From positions 1 through 39,374 of the forward strand of contig MEWP01000028.1 in the NCBI GenBank assembly GCA_001775395.1: 39,374 nucleotides of DNA, in the 5' to 3' direction. A program made the position numbers and the translations under genes. Shown here in pieces: positions 1 to 5,689 of this stretch; the first letter of the stretch is position 1; each line of letters opens with the position of its first letter. A model generated the notes under the pieces. It was not told the origin of the DNA and made no database searches. It was given only the letters and a program-made list of their open reading frames with translations. Source of the DNA: a candidate division Zixibacteria bacterium RBG_16_53_22 (lineage in GTDB: Bacteria; Zixibacteria; MSB-5A5; UBA10806).

Positions 1-71
1 CCGGTGATGATCGCCGAGATGCTAGGCCATACGATGGGAGTGTTATTGTCGACCTATGCGCACTTCATCCC
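1..71. repeat. Terminal overlap, left copy (circular closure)
   Basis: Bases 1-71 are identical to 39304-39374 and lie inside int in the same reading frame. The simplest reading is an assembly overlap of a circular or circularly permuted genome of 39,303 bp, not a biological terminal repeat. Confidence 0.9.
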
Positions 72-180
72 GAGTGACCAGTCGGAGGCGGCCCGGGTGA
101 TGGATGAAGTGACCGCGCCGATTTTGGTCAAGATTGATGGAGGTTCTTATGGCTCGCAGAAAAACAAAGCAGCAGGTTAA
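1..180 (+). CDS. int: Tyrosine integrase, C-terminal part (gene continues from window end)
   Basis: This is the last 59 residues of the integrase whose start is at 38311. Frame +1 is open from base 1 to a TAA at 178-180 and joins in frame to the window end once the 71-base overlap is removed, giving a 390-residue protein. It holds the last two catalytic residues of the tyrosine recombinase family: His341 in the LGHTM motif and the nucleophile Tyr350 in LSTYAHFIP. The tail after the tyrosine is Lys/Gly rich and overlaps a small gene that starts at 149. The attP site lies less than 300 bases downstream, the usual arrangement for integrases that insert into tRNA genes. Confidence 0.95.
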   Translation, partial: PVMIAEMLGHTMGVLLSTYAHFIPSDQSEAARVMDEVTAPILVKIDGGSYGSQKNKAAG

Positions 181-289
181 ACCGGTCCCTCAGAAGGCGG
201 TTCCGGTGAAGGGCAAAGTGATGGTGCAGCATGTGATCAGTCCTGGGGAGCCGTTCATTTCCATGAAGAAGGTTGTGACAAGATACTGA
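149..289 (+). CDS. Small basic protein overlapping the integrase end, unknown
   Basis: A 46-residue open frame starts at ATG 149, preceded by GGAGG at about 139-143 within the last codons of int, and ends with TGA at 287-289. The N-terminus is strongly basic (MARRKTKQQ) and Pro/Val rich, followed by a short segment ending KKVVTRY. I do not recognise it. Its overlap with int and its position next to attP would suit a DNA-binding accessory such as an excisionase, but it has no visible helix-turn-helix motif. The good ribosome-binding site is the main reason to believe it is translated. Confidence 0.5.
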   Translation: MARRKTKQQVKPVPQKAVPVKGKVMVQHVISPGEPFISMKKVVTRY

Positions 290-292
290 ATA

Positions 293-317
293 TTTAGCGT
301 CACATTGTGACACTAAA
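293..317. repeat. Inverted repeat after int
   Basis: TTTAGCGTCACA and TGTGACACTAAA form 12-base arms around a single T, with one mismatch. There is no T-run, so it looks more like a protein-binding dyad than a terminator. It lies between the small gene at 149 and attP, so an integrase or accessory-factor site is possible. Confidence 0.6.
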
Positions 318-362
318 TGATCATCTACGTTAAAACTAATTTTCCCCAAAAGATTTTTAAAC

Positions 363-382
363 TGCACACGAATTACCCACGA
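363..382 (+). repeat. 20-bp direct repeat, left of attP core (putative integrase arm site)
   Basis: The 20 bases TGCACACGAATTACCCACGA recur exactly at 624-643 in the same orientation. The two copies flank the tRNA-derived core at 457-500, the geometry expected of arm-type integrase binding sites. Both copies are preceded by an ATTTTT run. The arm-site role is inferred. Confidence 0.75.
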
Positions 383-425
383 AATCAAACTGCTCAAAAA
401 GCATACCCCCATATATGGCAGAAAT

Positions 426-446
426 GCCTAAAAACAGGCGTATTTT
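426..446 (+). terminator. Weak terminator-like hairpin before attP
   Basis: GCCT at 426-429 pairs with AGGC at 436-439 around AAAAAC and is followed by GTATTTTT. The four-base stem is short, so this is only a weak candidate for ending the int transcript. Confidence 0.3.
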
Positions 447-456
447 TCCATATATA

Positions 457-500
457 GGCGCCCCCGGCGGGATTCGAACCCACAACCGTCTGATCCGAAG
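457..500 (-). other. attP: attP core: 3' half of a tRNA-Arg (UCG) gene
   Basis: Read on the minus strand, 500 to 494 gives an anticodon loop CTTCGGA with anticodon TCG at 498-496. The 3' anticodon stem, a 5-nt variable region, the T-arm (GTGGG / TTCGAAT / CCCGC), the acceptor strand CGGGGGC and discriminator G follow, ending at 459 with CC at 458-457. There is no D-arm or 5' acceptor strand, so this is not a working tRNA. It is the identity block that restores the host tRNA after integration. It lies beside int and between the two 20-bp repeats at 363 and 624. Confidence 0.85.
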
Positions 501-532
501 TAAGATGGTAGTGTTTGCATAGTGGGAATATT

Positions 533-559
533 GCGCATACAGCGCATATAGCGCATGGA
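533..559 (+). repeat. Triple 9-bp tandem repeat beside attP
   Basis: GCGCATACA, GCGCATATA and GCGCATGGA are consecutive at 533, 542 and 551. This iteron-like array lies between the attP core and the right arm repeat. Binding by an excisionase or accessory factor is a plausible inference. Confidence 0.65.
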
Positions 560-623
560 ATACATCGTTTTTAAACGTTTTTTTGATTTTTCGGAAATTA
601 TCCGACGAAATTTTTGAATAAAT

Positions 624-643
624 TGCACACGAATTACCCACGA
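624..643 (+). repeat. 20-bp direct repeat, right of attP core (putative integrase arm site)
   Basis: Exact copy of 363-382, 261 bp away on the other side of the attP core. Confidence 0.75.
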
Positions 644-660
644 GTTTCCTTTAACATTAG

Positions 661-688
661 AAAATCCGCCCCTCAACCCAAGGGGCGG
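661..688 (-). terminator. Terminator of the leftward lysogeny operon
   Basis: CCGCCCCT at 666-673 pairs perfectly with AGGGGCGG at 681-688 around a 7-nt loop. On the minus strand the stem is followed by ATTTT (665-661). It begins 8 bases past the stop of the last leftward gene (696). On the plus strand the tail TGTGCTTTT is weaker, so it may work in both directions. Confidence 0.75.
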
Positions 689-695
689 TGTGCTT

Positions 696-848
696 TTAAA
701 AAATACTCCTCATTAGCTGATAAGCCCAAATTGCGCCGATCAAAATACCCAGACCAACGCCGCTGACAAATAGAAAGATCACCTTTTTCTTCGTTACCAT
801 ATATAGAATTAATCCGATCACAAATATGGCAATTCCCCAACCGTCCAT
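696..848 (-). CDS. Small two-helix membrane protein
   Basis: Fifty residues: MDGWGIAIFVIGLILYMVT, a KKKK-type basic turn, then VIFLFVSGVGLGILIGAIWAY. The two hydrophobic segments separated by lysines predict a hairpin in the cytoplasmic membrane with the turn facing inward. ATG at 848 follows AGGAG with 7 nt spacing; another ATG four bases upstream is out of frame. It is the last gene of the repressor operon, so it would be expressed in the lysogen. Small membrane proteins in that position often alter superinfection or host surface properties, but nothing in the sequence proves this. Confidence 0.7.
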   Translation of the reverse strand: MDGWGIAIFVIGLILYMVTKKKVIFLFVSGVGLGILIGAIWAYQLMRSIF

Positions 849-860
849 TTCATTCTCCTA

Positions 861-1760
861 TTATTGATTCAATATCGCATCCTTGAAGTCGTTCTCATGC
901 ACAAGCAGAATATGGTAACCCTGTTTTCGCAAATTTACAGCAGCTTCGACTTTCCTTCCATAGCAGGAATATGCCCAACAAGGATTTCCAGCTGCGCCGA
1001 TGATTAAGTAATCGACCAATTTGCTGATATTGTTAACTACTCGACCACCCAGGTTAATTACAATCTCAGTGAATTGATCTCTGGTATAAAAAGCTGAGGC
1101 GCCGGTGAAACAAAATTGTGATTCGGGTATTTTTATTTTGGGGTTGACTGCACATAATCCTGTTATCAATTGTTGCTCAATAATTGGCGGTTTTATGATC
1201 GTATGTTTATCCAGTAATGGAATATATTCCTGAAAAGTAGCCAGAAGCATTTCGTGTTCTTGTGGATCAATTTTTTTATCAGACAACACGCAGGTGATCA
1301 AACTATCAAGTTCATCATAGGGATAGCAAGTGCGAAGAAATTCATGTTCTCTGAGCCAGGATGAAAGATTATTTAATTCTTCTTCAGTAATAATATTATC
1401 AGCTGAAATTCCTCCGGCGATTGCATGCAGGCGTTGTATATTGGCAGTGATCTGATTATAGTATTCGGTAGAAATCATCCTTTCAGCCAGCCACTGGATA
1501 TCCAGTCGTTCATCTTCAGACAGAATACCATCTTCAAGTGCTTGTGCGACGATGGGTAAAAATTCATTCAATGGATGGCGATCTTTTAAATCCTCAGTTT
1601 CCTTAAGCCAGCTCACCAAATAAGAAACCTCGCGTTTATTGATTTTACGATCAATCGATATACCCTCAATAATACCTGTAAAGGAATTAATTGCTTTATC
1701 CAAACGGGCCTTGCTGGTGAAACTGAAGTAGGAAAGCTGATCCATAAGAAATCCACTCAT
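861..1760 (-). CDS. BRCT-domain protein with tandem helical N-terminal repeats
   Basis: 299 residues. Residues about 213-297 are a BRCT domain of the DNA-ligase type: FCFTG at the start, LGGRVVNNISKLVDYLIIG in the middle, and a final helix after ILLVHENDF. BRCT domains bind phosphopeptides or DNA ends. Residues about 28-88 and 115-175 are two copies of one unit with the pattern G-I-S, I-x3-E, WL-x-E-x-E, P-x2-E, ending in a short acidic D-x2-I-x3-E segment. These look like helical TerB-like or EF-hand-like repeats. No ligase or nuclease catalytic domain is present. An in-frame ATG at residue 6 is an alternative start. It lies in the leftward operon with the repressor, so it is probably expressed during lysogeny. 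Confidence 0.75.
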   Translation of the reverse strand: MSGFLMDQLSYFSFTSKARLDKAINSFTGIIEGISIDRKINKREVSYLVSWLKETEDLKDRHPLNEFLPIVAQALEDGILSEDERLDIQWLAERMISTEYYNQITANIQRLHAIAGGISADNIITEEELNNLSSWLREHEFLRTCYPYDELDSLITCVLSDKKIDPQEHEMLLATFQEYIPLLDKHTIIKPPIIEQQLITGLCAVNPKIKIPESQFCFTGASAFYTRDQFTEIVINLGGRVVNNISKLVDYLIIGAAGNPCWAYSCYGRKVEAAVNLRKQGYHILLVHENDFKDAILNQ

Positions 1761-1772
1761 TATTTTTTTAAT

Positions 1773-2144
1773 TCATGCTTTTTTGAGTTTATTTATATCC
1801 CCTGTAAAAATAACTCTCATCCTGGTTTTAGAACAGATAATTTCATATTCCTGTGATAAATCAATATTAAGGTCTTCACCTCTAAGCCCCTGCCATTCTG
1901 CCAGATAATTTAGGCTTCCATATTTTTTAATCTTCTTTATCTTTCTTTCAATACCACCCTTGAAAACTAATAAAGGAAGTTCTCCATTTTGAGCTAAGGA
2001 TGCGAGTTCTGGATTGATTTGGCGTAAATCTCTTCCAATTTCCCAGCATTTGATTAATCCTTGATCATCACCACGCCAAAGCATATCCCATGTGAGATCA
2101 TTTCGTTTAAATGCGTAATTTGATCTATAAATCTTATTTCCCAT
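1773..2144 (-). CDS. Unknown protein in the repressor operon
   Basis: 123 residues that I do not recognise. It contains aromatic-rich N-terminal sequence (NDLTWDMLWRG), a helical stretch DLRQINPELASLAQ, and a basic segment RKIKKIKK about the middle. The C-terminus looks like beta strand (EYEIICSKTRMRVIFTGD). No HExxH motif is present, so it is not the ImmA-type protease often found beside phage repressors. It starts 8 bases after the repressor stop and is AT-rich like its neighbours. A role in repressor modulation or immunity is only a guess from position. Confidence 0.65.
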   Translation of the reverse strand: MGNKIYRSNYAFKRNDLTWDMLWRGDDQGLIKCWEIGRDLRQINPELASLAQNGELPLLVFKGGIERKIKKIKKYGSLNYLAEWQGLRGEDLNIDLSQEYEIICSKTRMRVIFTGDINKLKKA

Positions 2145-2152
2145 AATTGTTT

Positions 2153-2569
2153 TTATGAACCTAATTCATTATTTATAAATTCATCTAAAATTTGATTTAG
2201 ACGCCTCATAAATTTTATTTGTTGGTTCTGATTCAATTTTGGAAGAATTTCTTCTATTTTTAAAATAGAAATTTCAGGTTCATGGATATTTAGTACTTCA
2301 TATACTTCATCACCATATTTATTCACTAATTTATTAATTATTTGAGGCGATTTTGGTATCTGACCTTCTTTCATAAAATATTGAAAAAGTGATTTATCTG
2401 TAATTCCAATCCACCTAGCAAATTCTGCTTTTGAGCCTTCCCGGCCACTGTGTTCGCCCCGCCATTCAATATATTTTTCATATAACCAATCATGGAAATC
2501 CACAATGGAATTGTAATCATTTATTGTTAAACCCTTGACATTTCCTATATTATATATATAATCTACCAT
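2153..2569 (-). CDS. Helix-turn-helix repressor (CI-like)
   Basis: 138 residues. Residues about 45-95 (KAEFARWIGITDKSLFQYFMKEG, then PQIINKLVNKYG) fit a helix-turn-helix in which the second helix reads DNA. The C-terminal third is helical and acidic (EILPKLNQNQQIKFMRRLNQILDEF), suited to dimer formation. There is no S24 peptidase domain, so induction by RecA-stimulated self-cleavage is not expected from this protein alone. It is divergent from a second HTH gene at 2600, the cI/cro arrangement. The rightward promoter lies within its first codons, so repressor binding near 2564-2592 would block early transcription directly. Confidence 0.8.
   Translation of the reverse strand: MVDYIYNIGNVKGLTINDYNSIVDFHDWLYEKYIEWRGEHSGREGSKAEFARWIGITDKSLFQYFMKEGQIPKSPQIINKLVNKYGDEVYEVLNIHEPEISILKIEEILPKLNQNQQIKFMRRLNQILDEFINNELGS
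2535..2562 (+). promoter_or_regulatory. Rightward early promoter (PR-like), consensus sigma70
   Basis: TTGACA at 2535-2540 and TATAAT at 2557-2562 are both perfect consensus, with 16 nt between. Transcription would start near 2569 and run into the Cro-like gene at 2600. The promoter lies inside the start of the divergent repressor gene, so the two transcripts overlap head to head. Confidence 0.85.
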
Positions 2570-2592
2570 ATAGTAAATCTCTATCGAATAGA
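2564..2592. promoter_or_regulatory. Candidate operator region
   Basis: Two dyads lie between the promoter and the Cro-like gene: TACCATATAGTA (2564-2575, near-palindrome) and TCTAT-CGA-ATAGA (2580-2592). They overlap the expected start of rightward transcription and the repressor start codon, so they are the best operator candidates. The assignment is inferred. Confidence 0.5.
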
Positions 2593-2599
2593 ATAATAA

Positions 2600-2857
2600 A
2601 TGAACATTTCAGAAATTGTTTCCAAATACCGTGGTGAGAAATCCCTGAGAGAGTTTGCAATTGATCTCTCAGATCATCTACCTGAGCCGATCTCCTATCA
2701 ATCGATCAAGAATTGGGAAGATGGCATAAAACCATCCTACTACACTATCCTGGCCATCTTCATAACCTATGACGATTGGCGGGGAGCGTTTGCATTGGAA
2801 ATTCTTCGGGTATTAAAGCCAGAATTATACAAACCAGACCCGATCAAATCAGTATAA
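2600..2857 (+). CDS. Cro-like helix-turn-helix protein
   Basis: 85 residues, first gene of the rightward transcript. The pattern YRGEKSLREFAIDLSDHL, then ISYQSIKNWEDGIKPSYYTILAIF, is the XRE/Cro-type helix-turn-helix, with QSIKNWEDG as the recognition helix and following turn. It starts about 31 nt after the predicted transcription start and has only a weak Shine-Dalgarno. It is expected to bind the same operators as the repressor and favour the lytic course. The C-terminal LRVLKPELYKPD could be the dimer strand. Confidence 0.75.
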   Translation: MNISEIVSKYRGEKSLREFAIDLSDHLPEPISYQSIKNWEDGIKPSYYTILAIFITYDDWRGAFALEILRVLKPELYKPDPIKSV

Positions 2858-2868
2858 GCGGAGGAAAC

Positions 2869-3108
2869 ATGGTGGTTTTTGACGAAACCTGCATCATGGT
2901 TAGGACCCTACTCGGTGAGGAGGCTTATACCAGGCTGATCGGGTTGTTGCCGGACGATTACTTCAAGCTTCTGAACTTTCAAAAACGCATCGTCTTTAAA
3001 AACATCCTTCACGAGGTCAATGAGGGTGAGACCGACCTGAATAAATTGGCCGAGACCGCCCGGAATTTCACCCGGGTAATCCTGGAAGGATCGAAGATCC
3101 CAGCGTGA
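2869..3108 (+). CDS. Small early protein, unknown
   Basis: 79 residues from ATG 2869, which has GGAGG at 2860-2864; the open frame extends further upstream but overlaps the Cro-like gene and lacks a site. The protein looks helical throughout (LLGEEAYTRLIGLLPDDYFKLLNFQKRIVFKNILHEVNEG). I recognise no domain. Its end overlaps the next start, GTG at 3105, so the two are probably translated together. Confidence 0.65.
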   Translation: MVVFDETCIMVRTLLGEEAYTRLIGLLPDDYFKLLNFQKRIVFKNILHEVNEGETDLNKLAETARNFTRVILEGSKIPA

Positions 3109-3320
3109 TCAGTATGCCAGCCACATCGATATTATCCGAAAATAACCCCTCCGAGGAGATGCTCACTGCTAAGGATGTGGCTGCAAACCTCAAGATCTCC
3201 AAGCGCCAGGTTTATAAACTCATCCGGGCGGGCGCATTGCCTTCGGTGCGGATCTGGAAATCGATCAGGGTGATGCGCAGGGACCTAAATCAGTTTATTG
3301 AGCAGCATCGGGATATATGA
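3105..3320 (+). CDS. Excisionase/AlpA-type helix-turn-helix protein
   Basis: 71 residues with the MerR-like excisionase-family fold (HTH_17): LTAKDVAANLKISKRQVYKLIRAGALPSVRI, then KSIRVMRRDLNQFIEQH. The motif TAKDVA...S-x4-Y-x-L-I-x2-G-x-L-P is diagnostic. Such proteins bend DNA as recombination directionality factors or act as transcription regulators. It overlaps the preceding stop by GTGA; an in-frame ATG at 3114 is the alternative start. As the only excisionase-like gene in the genome it is the best candidate for the Xis of this phage, although it lies about 2.6 kb from attP. Confidence 0.8.
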   Translation: MISMPATSILSENNPSEEMLTAKDVAANLKISKRQVYKLIRAGALPSVRIWKSIRVMRRDLNQFIEQHRDI

Positions 3321-3436
3321 TTATTAAGGTGCTGTTCATACTTTAGCAAATTTTATAGAGTATGTCATAAAAAGGATTATATGCGGATGGTTGAGGATGA
3401 AATTCGGGTGGATTACGGACGAAGAGATCATCAATT

Positions 3437-3658
3437 ATGACGGAACGTTGTCGATGGCCCAACCATGCGGAGGAGATACGAGAAAAATGTCTGACCAATA
3501 TCAGGCGAACCAGGGAGATGATCAGATATGCTCAGAAATTATCTAGGGAGATCGAGATCGTGAAGCAATTAGCGGATGCAATCGAATGGACCTACGTGAT
3601 CGAATGCGACTTGAAGGACGTGGGTCCGAAGGCGGATAAAGAGAAGATGGGTTTGTGA
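3437..3658 (+). CDS. Small helical protein, unknown
   Basis: 73 residues: CRWPNHAEEIREKCLTNIRRTREMIRYAQKLSREIEIVKQLADAIEWTYVIECDLKDVG. It is mainly a charged amphipathic helix with three cysteines that do not form a clear zinc site. Its ATG overlaps the TGA of a 19-codon open frame at 3381-3440, which has AAGGA just upstream, so translational coupling is possible. The 3321-3436 gap otherwise shows only a loose dyad (CATACT at 3337, AGTATG at 3359). Function unknown. Confidence 0.6.
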   Translation: MTERCRWPNHAEEIREKCLTNIRRTREMIRYAQKLSREIEIVKQLADAIEWTYVIECDLKDVGPKADKEKMGL

Positions 3659-3970
3659 ACTGGCGTCCAGCGGTCCGCTGATCAGACTGAGTCCTCCCAG
3701 CCTGGCCGGCGGAACGCTGGAAATCAGACCCGTCACCTGGGTCAGTGGTGAGCGCCAGTGGCTACGCTGTGAGACTGCCTGGTGCGCAGTGGCAGCCGGG
3801 AGAGACCGGAATACGAATCGGCCTGCAATGGTCGGTGACAAAGCGGATAGAACGCTTGACAGCCGGACAGACGGCAATGATCGCCGGGGAATGACCTCGG
3901 CTAGTGTGGCGGCACGAAATCAACCCCTGGAGATCCGCCAGTTTCTAGGGGGCGAAATTATCTAAAGGAG
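3659..3970 (+). other. Gap with several hairpins and one unassigned open frame
   Basis: No convincing gene. One plus-strand frame stays open for about 100 codons up to TAA at 3963-3965, but it lacks a good start codon with a ribosome-binding site; its only ATGs are near the middle and end. Several short perfect dyads occur, such as CAGCGG-T-CCGCTG near 3670 and GACCC-7nt-GGGTC near 3728. It could be a structured RNA, the remains of a gene, or a coding region entered by frameshift from 3437-3658. Confidence 0.4.
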
Positions 3971-4261
3971 ATGAGGATATTGGATAAGGAATATTTACGC
4001 CGGTATTATCAGGCTCATGCCGGGGAGATCGCCGAGAAGCAGCGCCGGTATTATCAGGCCCATGCCGGGGAGCTCGCCGAGAAGCGGCGCCGGTATTATC
4101 AGGCCCATGCCGGGGAGATCGCCGATAAGCAGCGCGTGATAAGCGGAGCAACCTGCATCCATTGTGGAGCTCCGATCAAAAAAGGTAATTATCCGCATTA
4201 TTGTTCCAGGCAGTGTTACCTGGCTACATTCGATAAATATCGAATCAGAGCGAGAGTGTGA
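3971..4261 (+). CDS. Tandem-repeat helical protein with C-terminal zinc finger
   Basis: 96 residues from ATG 3971, or 93 from TTG 3980. AAGGAG touches the ATG directly but is 9 nt from the TTG, so TTG 3980 may be the real start. Three 15-residue repeats (RRYYQAHAGEIAEKQ type) follow, each strongly charged and likely helical. The C-terminus is a four-cysteine zinc finger: CIHCGAPI, then YCSRQC. Proteins with YYxxH/N repeats before a CxxC finger are seen in phages and resemble HNH-associated or DNA-binding small proteins, but no nuclease residues are visible. Its stop overlaps the next start by GTGTGA. Confidence 0.7.
   Translation: MRILDKEYLRRYYQAHAGEIAEKQRRYYQAHAGELAEKRRRYYQAHAGEIADKQRVISGATCIHCGAPIKKGNYPHYCSRQCYLATFDKYRIRARV
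3998..4132 (+). repeat. Three 45-bp tandem repeats inside a gene
   Basis: Units at 3998-4042, 4043-4087 and 4088-4132 differ at only a few bases and encode 15 residues each. The high identity suggests recent expansion by slippage or unequal recombination, so copy number may vary among related phages. Confidence 0.9.
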
Positions 4262-4539
4262 AGATCTTTGGATTGCTCATTTTCGATGATACATATAAGC
4301 TTCCGGAAAGGGAGCTGATCGGGGAAGGTGAGATGGCATTCGAGCGGAGAACCGGGACGAAGGCCAGCCTAGCGCTGGTCAACGCATTTATGGAGGATCT
4401 GCCGGTGGTCGAAGGATTGAACGTTGTCAAATCTTATTGGCTGAGGCGGCACCAGGTGATCGTGGGAGAGTTGATAAGTGATCAGCAATCACCAGAGAGC
4501 GATGAGCCGAGAGCAAAGAAGTTTGCAAAGTTCGCATAG
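4258..4539 (+). CDS. Unknown early protein
   Basis: 93 residues from GTG 4258, overlapping the previous stop. The first half looks like a mixed alpha/beta fold (MKIFGLLIFDDTYKLPERELIGEGEMAFE, then ASLALVNAFMEDLP). The end is charged and probably disordered (SPESDEPRAKKFAKFA). No domain recognised. It is followed by an AT-rich spacer and the strong site GGAGG for the next gene. Confidence 0.55.
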   Translation: MKIFGLLIFDDTYKLPERELIGEGEMAFERRTGTKASLALVNAFMEDLPVVEGLNVVKSYWLRRHQVIVGELISDQQSPESDEPRAKKFAKFA

Positions 4540-4573
4540 CCATTATTATAAATAAAAATATGGAGGCAAAATT

Positions 4574-5035
4574 ATGACCATCCCTATTTTCCTAGATGCT
4601 GAAGGCGAGCCGATTTACAACGCCGGGGTGAGCGTGCAGGAGATGATCGACCAGCTTCCGGCGGGGTTGGAGCGGGCGATCCGCAGGATTCTCGATTTTC
4701 ACATCGGGAGGAAGAATACGATCTCTCGCTCCCAGTTAATATCAGATCTGGCCTTGATGGGCTTCAACTATATCGATAAAGATGACCGCCCGGTAAGGGT
4801 ATGTATCAATAAGATACGCAAATCGGAAACACCAGATTCTTGGATCTGTTCGACTGGTGGAGTGGGAGGCGGATATTGGCTGGCTGAAACGAATGCGGAG
4901 CTGGAGAAATTTATCGATCATGAGGAGGAAAGCCGGTTGGGGGATTTTGCAGAACAAATGAAGGCAATGAGAAGGGCAGCTGAGAAGCATTGGGGGAAGT
5001 ATTCGCCGGAGAAGCAGATTTCATTTTTTGGATAA
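4574..5035 (+). CDS. Winged-helix-like early protein
   Basis: 153 residues, ATG 4574 preceded by GGAGG at 4562-4566. Residues about 35-105 resemble a winged helix: helix RAIRRILDFHIGRKNTISRSQLISDL, then helix VRVCINKIRKSE, then a hairpin ending CSTGGVGGGYWLA. The C-terminal 40 residues form a long charged helix (ELEKFIDHEEESRLGDFAEQMKAMRRAAEKHWG). Similar proteins in many phages are listed as hypothetical. A role in DNA binding during replication or early control is likely but not shown. Confidence 0.6.
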   Translation: MTIPIFLDAEGEPIYNAGVSVQEMIDQLPAGLERAIRRILDFHIGRKNTISRSQLISDLALMGFNYIDKDDRPVRVCINKIRKSETPDSWICSTGGVGGGYWLAETNAELEKFIDHEEESRLGDFAEQMKAMRRAAEKHWGKYSPEKQISFFG

Positions 5036-5036
5036 T

Positions 5037-5291
5037 ATGACACGCACAACTGCTTTGCCTTATTATATACGGCACGATAAGTTGGTCTATTACCAGGTCA
5101 ATGTTCCTTGCCCGGGATGTGGGAAGATCGACTGCAAGCAATTATCCATTCACTGTGAATTCTCTGAATATCAACTGAAGAGAATTTATAGATTTTATGT
5201 AGGTTGCCTATGCGGATGGTGTGGACCCTATGGCGCCACGCCAGAGGAAGCGATCCATAAATGGGATACCCGGACGCTCAGATCCGAATAA
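5037..5291 (+). CDS. Lar-like zinc-ribbon protein
   Basis: 84 residues from ATG 5037 (TTG 5028 is an in-frame alternative). The layout CPGCGK...YRFYVGCLCGWCGPYGATPEEAIHKWDTR matches the Lar/restriction-alleviation type zinc ribbon, whose hallmarks are CPxCG, a second Cys pair, and the closing GPxxxTPEEAIxxWNxR motif. Members are common small phage proteins; the E. coli Rac Lar protein modifies type I restriction activity, but most relatives are untested. It follows the previous stop by one base. Antirestriction activity here is an inference from family membership only. Confidence 0.7.
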   Translation: MTRTTALPYYIRHDKLVYYQVNVPCPGCGKIDCKQLSIHCEFSEYQLKRIYRFYVGCLCGWCGPYGATPEEAIHKWDTRTLRSE

Positions 5292-5303
5292 AAAGGAGAC
5301 GAC

Positions 5304-5426
5304 ATGTTTAAAAAATTTGTTCTAACGATCATTTGTTTCTTTAAAGGGCATAAATGGCAGGTATTTCCAACACAACCCTATACCTATTATGCATGCAAGC
5401 GTTGTGGGCTTGATATAAGGAGTTGA
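5304..5426 (+). CDS. DUF1660-like small zinc protein
   Basis: 40 residues with AAGGAG upstream of ATG 5304. A hydrophobic start (MFKKFVLTIICFF) is followed by GHKW and a YYACKRCGLD knuckle, the pattern of small phage proteins of the DUF1660 type. One CxxC pair plus the upstream Cys/His could bind zinc. The last codons carry the AAGGAG that serves the next gene at 5428. Confidence 0.65.
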   Translation: MFKKFVLTIICFFKGHKWQVFPTQPYTYYACKRCGLDIRS

Positions 5427-5427
5427 C

Positions 5428-5676
5428 ATGTTACTACAAGCCAAACCTGGACCTTTAGCCCGAGCGATCGCCCAGCAGAGCGCTGAGTGGCTCGAAGCTG
5501 TATACCCTCTTGTTTACGATGCCCTGGTGCAGGAGCTCGAAGCGGGAAAATCGATCGTGGATGTTAAACAGATCCTGCGGAGGACATTGGGGAGTGAGCT
5601 GCGTGAAGCGTTCGCCTTGCGGGTGTTACAGGCAGCCGAGCACATGATCGGTGAGCGGGTCAGTGTGAGGCAATGA
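5428..5676 (+). CDS. Helical early protein, unknown
   Basis: 82 residues, strong AAGGAG upstream, start one base after the previous stop. The sequence is almost entirely amphipathic helix (LARAIAQQSAEWLEAVYPLVYDALVQELEAGKSIVDVKQILRRTLG as two helices, then REAFALRVLQAAEHMIGE). No known domain seen. The next gene starts 13 bases later but is very different in base composition. Confidence 0.6.
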   Translation: MLLQAKPGPLARAIAQQSAEWLEAVYPLVYDALVQELEAGKSIVDVKQILRRTLGSELREAFALRVLQAAEHMIGERVSVRQ

Positions 5677-5689
5677 TGGATGGCGAAAT

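Noticed and set aside
1-71. Biological direct terminal repeat of a linear phage genome
   Set aside because: It lies inside the integrase gene and is only 71 bp, and joining it restores the frame; an assembly overlap of a circular genome is simpler.
457-500. Complete tRNA gene on the minus strand
   Set aside because: Only the anticodon loop through the 3' end is present; the D-arm and 5' acceptor strand are missing, so it is an att identity block.
3569-3877. Minus-strand gene in the 3659-3970 gap
   Set aside because: No ribosome site, Ser/Leu-rich translation, and it runs into the plus-strand gene at 3437-3658.
3998-4132. CRISPR or iteron array
   Set aside because: Three adjoining 45-bp coding repeats with no spacers; they encode 15-residue units in frame.
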